Positions 1-6,684 of a DNA stretch of 13,379 nt are shown here, one piece after another. Made by a program: the position numbers and the translations under genes. Origin of the DNA: an uncultured Candidatus Peregrinibacteria bacterium (GTDB lineage: Bacteria; Patescibacteriota; Gracilibacteria; Peribacterales; Peribacteraceae); the NCBI GenBank assembly GCA_903822115.1, contig CAIJNU010000124.1, forward strand, positions 1-13,379, in the 5' to 3' direction. How positions within the stretch are numbered: the stretch's first letter is position 1; each line of letters starts with the position of its first letter. The notes under the pieces were generated by a model. That model ran no database searches and was not told where the DNA came from. It saw nothing but the letters and a program-made list of their open reading frames with translations.

Positions 1-744
1 GCGCTTGATGCGCTTCACACAAACGCGTGCCAAGGCTTTGTAGACGCTCGGATGGTGAATGTACCCGCCGTGGACGTGGAAGCCATGAAAGTCGACGTAC
101 GGGCTTTTGCGGGCGAGGTCGATCGCACGATCGATGTAGCCGATCGGGATGCCGTACTTGTTGCCCCGCGTAGAGTAGGAGCCGATTTGGAGCATGGGAT
201 TGACGCGGATCACCGTGTCGATGTGCTTGTGCAGCTTTTTGGCGGTCTGCGCGATGTGTTCGATCTCTTCGAGGGAATCGGCGGTAATCGACTGCACTCC
301 CACTTTCGCTGCGAAGTGCAGATCCTGCTCCGTTTTGAAGAGATTGGTGAATGAAATCTGCTTCGGCGAGAAGTCAGCCAGAAGTCCGAGAATAATCTCG
401 CCGACGCTCGCGCAGTCGAGGTCAAATCCCTCCGAACGCAGGATGCGGAGGATCTCGAGGTTCGAGTTCACTTTCACTGCGTACTGGAGACTGATATCCG
501 GTCCGAAGATCTTCTTGAATCGTTTTGCGCGCCTGCGGATTTCGCTCTCCACCATCACGTACACCGGCGTGCCGTATCGTGCGGCGATCTTGTCGACCGG
601 CACTCCTTCGATCATGAGCATCCCTCGGCGATCCTGACTCAGGAAATCCTCCCATCGATCACGCATGTAGCGTGTGGAGACGCGCTTAGAGCGGCTGATG
701 CGCGGTGATTTCTTAGGCGTGTCGCGTTCTGGAGGAGGAATCAT
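1..744 (-). CDS. PLP-dependent decarboxylase, LysA/DAP-decarboxylase fold (partial; DAP or arginine decarboxylase)
   Basis: The minus-strand frame is open from an ATG at 744 to the window edge, giving 248 N-terminal residues of a fold type III PLP decarboxylase (alanine racemase-like barrel). YAVKVNSN (about 88-95) holds the PLP lysine, K91. It is followed by the family's DLDCASVGEI stretch, ADSLEEIE (155-162), IRVNP (179-183), KYGI (196-199) and FHVHGG (222-227), where DAP decarboxylases usually have HxHIGS. About 45 residues precede the barrel and are probably a flexible extension. The C-terminal beta domain and the helix that sets substrate choice lie outside the window. The family includes diaminopimelate, ornithine, arginine and carboxynorspermidine decarboxylases. 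The gene is divergent from an agmatinase, so arginine decarboxylase is an attractive reading, but plain LysA cannot be excluded. The family is secure; the substrate is not. Confidence 0.9.
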   Translation of the reverse strand, partial: MIPPPERDTPKKSPRISRSKRVSTRYMRDRWEDFLSQDRRGMLMIEGVPVDKIAARYGTPVYVMVESEIRRRAKRFKKIFGPDISLQYAVKVNSNLEILRILRSEGFDLDCASVGEIILGLLADFSPKQISFTNLFKTEQDLHFAAKVGVQSITADSLEEIEHIAQTAKKLHKHIDTVIRVNPMLQIGSYSTRGNKYGIPIGYIDRAIDLARKSPYVDFHGFHVHGGYIHHPSVYKALARVCVKRIKR

Positions 745-768
745 CTCGGGGAACCAGAGAAGATCGCG

Positions 769-796
769 ATTATAGGAGGGGTACGAGGTGTGTCAA
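769..796 (-). promoter_or_regulatory. Consensus sigma70-type promoter of the decarboxylase
   Basis: On the minus strand, TTGACA (796-791) and TATAAT (774-769) are both perfect consensus hexamers, separated by 16 bp. Transcription should start near 762, leaving a leader of only about 17 nt before the ATG at 744. No Shine-Dalgarno sequence is visible in that leader. It lies in the 167-bp divergent gap shared with the agmatinase gene. Confidence 0.8.
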
Positions 797-899
797 ACAC
801 TTTCCGCTGCGGTCTCGTTGTGATGTGCTGCGATAGGGTGGATGGAGAAAGCCTTCGTGAGGAATGCTCGCCATTATTTCTCTCCTCCGCATTTTCCTT

Positions 900-905
900 T
901 ATACT
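900..905 (+). promoter_or_regulatory. Probable -10 element of the agmatinase gene, near-leaderless mRNA
   Basis: TATACT lies six bases before the ATG at 912, so initiation at the usual distance would fall at or next to the A of the start codon. The -35 region is weak (TTCTCT at 878-883, 16-bp spacer). The sequence around the start is pyrimidine-rich and has no Shine-Dalgarno motif. This supports the ATG at 912 over the in-frame ATG at 864, which lies upstream of the -10. Confidence 0.5.
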
Positions 906-911
906 TTTTCC

Positions 912-1979
912 ATGAAAAAGAGAAAGACGTCCGCACAGCGCGACTCCGGAGATATCGATTTCGATTTCCTCTTCGATCACTACGACGCCTCCGTACTGGG
1001 AAATAACATCTTCGGTCTCTCGTTCTCTCGCGAGGAGTCCAGCATTGTTTTGCTTCCGGTTCCATGGGAGGCGACGGTCTCGTACGGGAGCGGAACGGCC
1101 AAGGGTCCCGCGGCGATTTTGGCGGCGAGCACGCAGTTGGATATCTTCGATTGCGAATTGGGCCTCTTCTACAAGTCCGGTATCACGATGCTGCCGGAGT
1201 CTTCGCAGGTGCGCAGATGGAATGCGCAGGCTCGGCGCCACGCGCGCAAGGTGATCGCGAAAGGGAGAGCGGACGCATCCAATCGCAAGGATGCGGATGC
1301 GGTGAACGCGCTCGGTGCGAAGCTCAATGCCTTCGTGGAGAAGGAGACTCGGAAAATTTTGAAGGAGGGGAAGATTCCGGGGCTCATCGGTGGCGACCAC
1401 TCCATTTCGCTTGGGGCAATCAAGGCGTGCGCCGATCAGTACGGAGGCATCGGCGTTCTCCACTTCGATGCGCACGTCGATGGACGAGAGAGCTTTGAGG
1501 ACTTCGAGTTCTCCCATGCATCGACCATGCATCATGTCTTGGAGGATGTCCCGCAGATGAAGAAGCTCGTGCAGGTGGGCGTGCGAGACTACTGCAAGGG
1601 AGAGGACGCTCTCATGAAGAGGCAAGGCAAGAGGATGGAGGTCTTCTTTGACGAGGACATAGCCGGGCGCATGTTTCAGGGTGAAACGTGGAAGAAGATC
1701 TGCGAGGACGTCGTGGGAAAGCTCCCGCAGAATGTCTACGTCTCCTTCGACATCGACGCGCTCGATCCTTCACTCTGTCCTCACACGGGAACGCCCGTGC
1801 CGGGGGGTCTCTCATTCCAGCAGGCACTCCTGCTTCTCAAGACCGTCGCCAAGTCGGGGCGGAAGATCGTGGGATTCGATCTCGTCGAAGTTGCGCCGGG
1901 ACCGGACGAGTGGGATGCGAACGTGGGTGCGCGCGTGCTCTTCAAGCTCTGCGGGTGGGCGCTGGAGTCACAGAAGTGA
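912..1979 (+). CDS. speB: Agmatinase / arginase-family ureohydrolase
   Basis: A 355-aa ureohydrolase. The binuclear manganese ligands are all present: GGDHS (160-164; H163), FDAHVD (185-190; D186, H188, D190) and SFDIDALDP (278-286; D280, D282), followed by the family signature TGTPVPGG (292-299). Family members hydrolyse agmatine to putrescine and urea, or arginine to ornithine and urea. In this context, with carboxyspermidine genes in the same window and a divergent decarboxylase, agmatinase is the better guess. The protein is somewhat longer than usual (about 300-320), mainly through a charged segment around residues 95-150 before GGDHS. I chose the ATG at 912 because of the -10 element just upstream; an in-frame ATG at 864 would add 16 hydrophobic residues. 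TGA stop. Family very sure; agmatine over arginine moderately sure. Confidence 0.9.
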   Translation: MKKRKTSAQRDSGDIDFDFLFDHYDASVLGNNIFGLSFSREESSIVLLPVPWEATVSYGSGTAKGPAAILAASTQLDIFDCELGLFYKSGITMLPESSQVRRWNAQARRHARKVIAKGRADASNRKDADAVNALGAKLNAFVEKETRKILKEGKIPGLIGGDHSISLGAIKACADQYGGIGVLHFDAHVDGRESFEDFEFSHASTMHHVLEDVPQMKKLVQVGVRDYCKGEDALMKRQGKRMEVFFDEDIAGRMFQGETWKKICEDVVGKLPQNVYVSFDIDALDPSLCPHTGTPVPGGLSFQQALLLLKTVAKSGRKIVGFDLVEVAPGPDEWDANVGARVLFKLCGWALESQK

Positions 1980-1984
1980 GGGGG

Positions 1985-2010
1985 TTCTCAAATATGGACT
2001 GATTTGAGAA
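1985..2010. promoter_or_regulatory. 26-bp perfect palindrome (candidate operator) over the promoter of the 2033 gene
   Basis: TTCTCAAAT (1985-1993) and ATTTGAGAA (2002-2010) are exact reverse complements separated by 8 bp. The palindrome spans the -35 hexamer and part of the spacer of the next promoter, where a dimeric repressor would bind. It starts five bases after the agmatinase stop and could also serve as a bidirectional stem-loop, but neither side has a run of T, so an intrinsic terminator is less likely. Confidence 0.6.
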
Positions 2011-2023
2011 TAAGATGTATAAT
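1995..2023 (+). promoter_or_regulatory. Promoter of the 2033 gene
   Basis: TGGACT (1995-2000) and a perfect TATAAT (2018-2023) with a 17-bp spacer. The predicted start, near 2030, is only two to four bases before the ATG at 2033, implying an essentially leaderless mRNA. An in-frame ATG at 2015 runs into this -10 box and is therefore not a usable start from this promoter. Confidence 0.65.
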
Positions 2024-2032
2024 ATTCATTAC

Positions 2033-2488
2033 ATGATTTATATTCCCTCCAGGCCTGGAGATGAAAAGCCCAATACTGCAGCCTCTCCCGAGGCAAGTGG
2101 AGCAACGCCTCCCGCAGGAGGAGAGCCAAGCGTTATTCGGCAAAATGTGAAAAAGGCTGTCGAGGATACGGCGTTACTTGCGAGCACGAAGAGACATCAA
2201 CTCGCTGCGATGCGTGAGCTACATGAAGTGAGCCAATTTGATTTCGATCTCAATTTCATCGCTCAACTTAATGAGCATGGATTCGTCTTGGAGCGTCGTG
2301 ATCTTCAACATTTTGATGGCGAGCAAGCAGTCATCATCACGAGAAAGGATATGGAGAAATTGGGAGGTTTTTCCTTCATTGCTGCGAATGGCCAGATATA
2401 CGATATCGAGCCCGAAAGCGTGAAGGATGAACTCATCCTCTTTCCCGAAGATTTGGGATTTTTGAATACGGAAGAGGAAGGTGAGTGA
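2033..2488 (+). CDS. Hypothetical protein, 151 aa
   Basis: I do not recognise this protein. The first 40 residues or so are rich in Pro, Ala, Gly and Glu and look disordered. The rest is a compact soluble domain without transmembrane segments or a signal peptide, with alternating hydrophobic stretches (FDFDLNFIAQLNEHGF, then GEQAVIITRKDM) and an acidic C-terminus ending in EEEGE. It has no cysteine and no obvious catalytic motif. The start at 2033 is chosen because the TATAAT box at 2018-2023 rules out the upstream ATG at 2015. The gene sits between agmatinase and rpoB, has its own promoter with an overlapping palindrome, and ends 10 bp before the rpoB promoter. It is probably a separately regulated single gene. 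Confidence 0.7.
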   Translation: MIYIPSRPGDEKPNTAASPEASGATPPAGGEPSVIRQNVKKAVEDTALLASTKRHQLAAMRELHEVSQFDFDLNFIAQLNEHGFVLERRDLQHFDGEQAVIITRKDMEKLGGFSFIAANGQIYDIEPESVKDELILFPEDLGFLNTEEEGE

Positions 2489-2497
2489 AAAAATCAT

Positions 2498-2525
2498 TTG
2501 ACGCACCTGCGGAAACCTTTAGAAT
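2498..2525 (+). promoter_or_regulatory. Promoter of rpoB
   Basis: TTGACG (2498-2503) and TAGAAT (2520-2525) each match consensus at five of six positions, with a 16-bp spacer. A start near 2532 gives rpoB a leader of about 80 nt containing the hairpin at 2582-2595. The 16-bp spacer is the same as in the decarboxylase and 23S promoters of this window. Confidence 0.65.
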
Positions 2526-2581
2526 CAGCGCACATCGCGCAGTGGCTTCCGATTGTGTTTTGAGTGCTGTGCTCCGTCCGT

Positions 2582-2595
2582 CCCGCATCTGCGGG
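2582..2595 (+). promoter_or_regulatory. Stem-loop in the rpoB leader
   Basis: CCCGCA and TGCGGG form a perfect 6-bp stem with a 2-nt loop (or 5 bp with a 4-nt loop), ending 19 nt before the rpoB ATG. No T run follows, so it is not a convincing terminator. The same arms recur in the 23S leader at 13026-13039. Its role is unknown; control of rpoB translation or mRNA stability is possible. Confidence 0.5.
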
Positions 2596-2614
2596 ATACT
2601 TTCCCCCATTTGTT

Positions 2615-5600
2615 ATGGCGAAGAAAAAGCCAGCGAAAAAGCATACTCCGCGTCACGCGCCGAAGAAGAAGGCGAAAGTCGTGAAGAAAGCCGCGAAACC
2701 GAAGAAGGTGAAAGTCGCGAAGAAAGTCGCGCCCAAGAAACCGCAAGCGAAGGTTGTGAAGAAGGAAGAGGTGGCCAAGCCCTTGCTTCCCAAAGTCGTG
2801 CCCAAGCCCGTCATTAAGGTGCCGCCCAAGCGCGCCTACCAGATGCAGGTTGGGGCGGATGTGATTCCGAAATTGACGCCGCACGTGGTGGGTGTGAGCA
2901 GCAAACCTCCTGCCGTCTTCCAGACCTTGCCTCCTTCTCTCAAGCCCATGAAAGTCGAGAGCGGACGGGTGTACCTCACCGAGGAAGCGGAGGAGACCTT
3001 CGTGCCGTCTCTCATCGAGATGCAGAATCAGAGTTACAAGTGGTTCCTCACCGAGGGGCTCAAGGAGCTTCTGGAAGAGATTTCCCCGATTACCGATTTC
3101 TCGGGGAAGAAGATGGAATTGCGCATCCTCGGCCACACCTTTGATCCGCCGAAGTACGATCCCGATACGTGCCGCCGTCGCAACCTCTCCTACGAGGCCG
3201 CGATGAAGGGCAACGTGCAGCTCATCAACAAGGAGACGGGTGAAATCAAGGAGCAGGACGTCTTTCTCGGAAGCATCCCGCTCATGACGGAAGGGGGGAC
3301 GTTCATCGTCGACGGTATCGAGCGCGTAGTCGTTCATCAGCTCGTCCGTTCGCCGGGCGTCTTCTTCAGCAAGATGCCGGAGTATCCCAAGTACCACGCG
3401 GCGAAGATCATCCCGAAGCGCGGCGTGTGGCTCGAGATCGAGACGGATCGCCGCGGGATTATCTCCTGCAAGATCGATCGCAAGCGCAAGATCCCCATCA
3501 CGCAGCTTCTGCGCGTGTTCGGATATCCCACCGACGGGCAGATTTTGGACATCTTCAAGGACGTGACGGATAAGGAGCACGACTACATTCTCTCGACGCT
3601 CGAGAAGGATCCTGTGCGCAGCGTCGATGAGGCTTACCAGAGCGTGTACCGCAAGATTCGCCCCGGCGATCTCGCCACGCCCGAGAATGCCAAGCAGCTC
3701 ATCGACTCTCTCTTCTTCGATTTCAAGAAGTACGACATGGGCAATATCGCCCGCTACAAGCTCAACCGCCGCTTCGGGAGCAACACGCCCAGCGACGAGG
3801 CGCACCGCGTCTTCCAGGTGAAGGACTTCATCGAGATCCTTTGCGAGCTCATCCGCCTGAATAACGGTCAGGGAGTCGCGGACGATATCGATCACCTGTC
3901 GAATCGTCGCGTCCGCAGCGTCGGAGAACTCGTTCAGAACAAGTTTCGTGTCGGACTCGTTCGCACCGAGCGCATCGTGAAGGATCGCATGACGGTGATG
4001 GACCTCGAGACGGTGACACCCACGCAGCTCATCAATTGCCGACCGATCACGGCGGCGATGCGAGAGTTCTTCGCGAGCTCGCAGCTTTCGCAGTTCATGG
4101 ACCAGACCAACCCGTTGGCGGAACTCGCCCACAAGCGTCGCCTCTCGGCGATGGGGCCGGGCGGTCTCTCCCGCGAGCGCGCGAGCTTTGACGTTCGCGA
4201 CGTGCACACCAGCCACTACGGCCGCATCTGTCCGATCGCCACTCCCGAAGGACCGAACATCGGTTTGGTCGTTCACCTTGCGGGATTCGCTCGTGTGAAT
4301 GAATACGGATTCCTCGAGACGCCGTACCGCGAGGTTAAGCATGATGTTGCGTTGGATCCCGACAAATTGCTCGGACGCACGATCGATGTGACGGTGAAGG
4401 AGAGCCGCAAGATCGTGGCGCACGAAGGCGAAAAGATCGACACGAAGGAGATGGCGCGCAAGGTGGTTTCCCAGCTCAAGAAGGACGGCCTCAAGGCCGT
4501 GCCGGTTCGCGCGTACCTCACGAGCAAAGTCATCTACGCGGATGCGGAGCAGGAGCGCCACCTCACGGTCGCGCAGGCTCAGAACAGCGTTACCCCATTC
4601 CAGGAATTCCTCTCGACACGCGTTCCGTCGCGCAAGGCGGGGGAGACAGTGCTCGCGCACATTCGCGACGTAACGCACGTCGACGTGTCGCCGAGACAGA
4701 TCCTCTCCGTTTCAACATCTCTCATTCCGTTTCTCGAGCACGACGACAACACGCGCGCATCCATGGGAACGAACATGCAACGACAGGCTGTCCCGCTCAT
4801 TCGTCCCGCCGCTCCGCTTGTCGGAACGGGTATGGAAGGACTCGCGGCTCGCGCTTCCGGCCATGCACTCCTCGCGGAAGAAGACGGCGAGGTGACGGCG
4901 GCCGATGCGGCGACGGTATCCGTCGTCTATCGCTCCGGACGCAAGCAGACCTACAAGCTCCACACCTTCGTCCGCTCCAATCAGGGCACGTGCTTCAACA
5001 TGCGTCCGAAAGTCTACAGAGGGCAGAACGTCCGACGCGGTGATCCGCTCGCCGACGGAGCCGCCACGGAGAACGGCGAACTCGCGCTCGGACAGAACCT
5101 CCTCGTCGCATATCTATCCTGGGAAGGATTCAACTTCGAGGACGCGGTCATCATTTCCGATCGCATCGTGCAGAGAGGGGATTTCGATTCCATTCACATC
5201 GAGTCCTACATCACGGATGTTCGCGACACCAAGCTCGGACCCGAACTCGTGACCAGAGACATTCCGAACGTCGGCGAAGCAAAACTGAAGGATCTCGGTC
5301 CCGACGGCGTCGTTCGCATCGGTGCGACGGTTCACGAAGGTGACATCCTCGTCGGCAAGATCACGCCGAAGGGCGAGACGGAGCTGACACCGGAGGAGAG
5401 ACTCCTCCAGGCGATCTTCGGGGACAAGGCGAAAGACGTGAAAGACAGCTCGCTTCGACTCCCCGGCGGTGCCGGAGGAAAGGTCGTCGACGTGCACATC
5501 TTCGACCGTGCGGAGGGTGACGAGCTCCCGACGGGCGTCATCAAGCAGATCAAAGTGTTCGTGGCTCAGACCCGCAAGATTCAGGTCGGAGATAAGATGG

Positions 5601-6535
5601 CCGGTCGCCACGGAAACAAGGGAGTCGTCTCGCGTATCGTTCCCCGCGAGGACATGCCCTTCCTCCAGGACGGCACTCACGTCGATATCATCCTAAACCC
5701 CCTCGGCGTCACGTCCCGCATGAACATCGGACAGATCCTCGAGACTCATCTCGGATGGGCGTGTCAGATCCTCGGCATCCGCATGGCCACGCCGGCGCTC
5801 AACGGCATCACGACGGATCAGGTGGGCGACTTCCTCACGTCATCGAAACTGCCCCACTCGGGCAAAGTGCAGCTCTACGACGGACGCACCGGCGAACCGT
5901 TCGCACACGAGACCACGGTCGGCATGGTGTACATGCTCAAACTCCTCCACTTGGTCGAGGACAAGATCCACGCCCGCTCCGTCGGTCCGTACTCGCTCGT
6001 CACACAGCAGCCGCTCGGAGGCAAGGCGCAGCACGGAGGACAGCGCTTCGGAGAAATGGAAGTGTGGGCGCTCGAGGCCTACGGCGCCGCCTACACGTTG
6101 CAGGAAATGCTCACGATCAAATCCGACGACGTCATCGGACGCTCCAAGGCGTACGAGTCCATCGTCAAGGGCGAGCCGATCCGCCGCCCGTCCATCCCCG
6201 AGTCCTTCAACGTCTTGGTCAAAGAACTCCAGGCGCTCGGTCTCAAGGTGGAACTCCTGAAGTTCAAGGAGGAAGTGCCACCGGAGGAGCGAGTGAAGAT
6301 CGAGGAAGGTGAAGTCGAGATGGTCGAGATGAGTTCCAGGGTCGAAGCGGAAGAAGAGGCCGAGGAAATCATTCCCGTCGTCGACAAGATCGAGGAACTC
6401 TCCGAAGTGGGCATCGAGTCGGCTACGGAAGTGATCGCGGGTATCGAGGAAGGCGAGGAAGTCGAAGCCAGCGGCGAGACTGCCAAGGCAGAGATGACGG
6501 AGGCAGCGAGTGAAGAGGCGATGGAGGATGCGTGA
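2615..6535 (+). CDS. rpoB: DNA-directed RNA polymerase subunit beta
   Basis: A 1306-aa beta subunit of RNA polymerase, which forms half of the catalytic cleft and the rifampicin pocket. Clear landmarks are GIERVVVHQLVRSPGVFF near the N-terminal lobe, the rifampicin region SSQLSQFMDQ (488-497) with HKRRLSAMGPGG, CPIATPEGPN, the catalytic GDKMAGRHGNKG, and GGKAQHGGQRFGEMEVWALEAYGA near the C-terminus. The start is MAKKKPAKK at 2615; an in-frame ATG at 2564 lies in the leader. Two additions are odd: residues 1 to about 75 are a Lys/Ala/Pro-rich basic tail, and about 90 residues after the usual end (after LKVELLKF) form a strongly acidic tail ending in EEAMEDA. The gene has its own promoter and terminator. 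rpoC, its usual downstream partner, is absent, and rplJ/rplL are not upstream. Confidence 0.98.
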   Translation: MAKKKPAKKHTPRHAPKKKAKVVKKAAKPKKVKVAKKVAPKKPQAKVVKKEEVAKPLLPKVVPKPVIKVPPKRAYQMQVGADVIPKLTPHVVGVSSKPPAVFQTLPPSLKPMKVESGRVYLTEEAEETFVPSLIEMQNQSYKWFLTEGLKELLEEISPITDFSGKKMELRILGHTFDPPKYDPDTCRRRNLSYEAAMKGNVQLINKETGEIKEQDVFLGSIPLMTEGGTFIVDGIERVVVHQLVRSPGVFFSKMPEYPKYHAAKIIPKRGVWLEIETDRRGIISCKIDRKRKIPITQLLRVFGYPTDGQILDIFKDVTDKEHDYILSTLEKDPVRSVDEAYQSVYRKIRPGDLATPENAKQLIDSLFFDFKKYDMGNIARYKLNRRFGSNTPSDEAHRVFQVKDFIEILCELIRLNNGQGVADDIDHLSNRRVRSVGELVQNKFRVGLVRTERIVKDRMTVMDLETVTPTQLINCRPITAAMREFFASSQLSQFMDQTNPLAELAHKRRLSAMGPGGLSRERASFDVRDVHTSHYGRICPIATPEGPNIGLVVHLAGFARVNEYGFLETPYREVKHDVALDPDKLLGRTIDVTVKESRKIVAHEGEKIDTKEMARKVVSQLKKDGLKAVPVRAYLTSKVIYADAEQERHLTVAQAQNSVTPFQEFLSTRVPSRKAGETVLAHIRDVTHVDVSPRQILSVSTSLIPFLEHDDNTRASMGTNMQRQAVPLIRPAAPLVGTGMEGLAARASGHALLAEEDGEVTAADAATVSVVYRSGRKQTYKLHTFVRSNQGTCFNMRPKVYRGQNVRRGDPLADGAATENGELALGQNLLVAYLSWEGFNFEDAVIISDRIVQRGDFDSIHIESYITDVRDTKLGPELVTRDIPNVGEAKLKDLGPDGVVRIGATVHEGDILVGKITPKGETELTPEERLLQAIFGDKAKDVKDSSLRLPGGAGGKVVDVHIFDRAEGDELPTGVIKQIKVFVAQTRKIQVGDKMAGRHGNKGVVSRIVPREDMPFLQDGTHVDIILNPLGVTSRMNIGQILETHLGWACQILGIRMATPALNGITTDQVGDFLTSSKLPHSGKVQLYDGRTGEPFAHETTVGMVYMLKLLHLVEDKIHARSVGPYSLVTQQPLGGKAQHGGQRFGEMEVWALEAYGAAYTLQEMLTIKSDDVIGRSKAYESIVKGEPIRRPSIPESFNVLVKELQALGLKVELLKFKEEVPPEERVKIEEGEVEMVEMSSRVEAEEEAEEIIPVVDKIEELSEVGIESATEVIAGIEEGEEVEASGETAKAEMTEAASEEAMEDA

Positions 6536-6580
6536 GAGGCGGGTGACCAATGGATAATGGACAATGAGAAGTGAACAGTG

Positions 6581-6608
6581 AGGACGGCTCCGAGAGGGGC
6601 CGTTCTTC
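6581..6608 (+). terminator. Intrinsic terminator of rpoB
   Basis: ACGGCTCC (6584-6591), a GAGA tetraloop and GGGGCCGT (6596-6603) form an 8-bp stem with one G-U pair. It can be extended to about 11 bp (6581-6606), and TTCTTCATT follows. The T tract is weak but the GNRA loop and position 45 bp after the stop fit. The loop and right arm are also part of the direct repeat that recurs at 11888. Confidence 0.6.
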
Positions 6609-6634
6609 ATTGCAGTTTCACGGCACAACAGAAC
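6589..6634 (+). repeat. Direct repeat, left copy (46 bp)
   Basis: This segment begins in the rpoB terminator and matches 11888-11932 in the same orientation. The first 35 or so bases (including CCGTTCTTC and TTGCAGTTTCACGG) differ by one base deletion and one substitution; the last 11, ending in GAAC, match at about 7 positions. The two copies bracket the four minus-strand polyamine genes. Confidence 0.75.
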
Positions 6635-6684
6635 GGCCGTGATATCGCTAAAACTTCATCGTATTTGTCCATCGAGCCGCATTT

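Noticed and set aside
741..1625. A 294-codon open frame on the minus strand
   Set aside because: It lies opposite the agmatinase metal-binding motifs and shows no recognisable domain. It also runs through the divergent promoter region.
1985..2010. Palindrome as the agmatinase terminator
   Set aside because: The stem is AT-rich and no T run follows on the plus strand. Its overlap with the next promoter makes an operator the better reading, although a stem-loop protecting the mRNA 3' end is still possible.
2525..4678. A 717-codon open frame on the minus strand opposite rpoB
   Set aside because: It is opposite a fully conserved RpoB and has the Arg/His/Leu-rich, low-complexity composition typical of antisense frames in GC-rich genes. 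No domain is recognisable.
6536..6580. Short repeated ATGGATAATGGACAATGA-like pattern after rpoB
   Set aside because: It is too short and degenerate to call a repeat array. There is no CRISPR-like regular spacing anywhere in the window.
5840..6628. A 262-codon open frame on the minus strand opposite the rpoB 3' end
   Set aside because: Antisense to conserved RpoB sequence; it also runs through the rpoB terminator. Composition is a mirror of the acidic tail.
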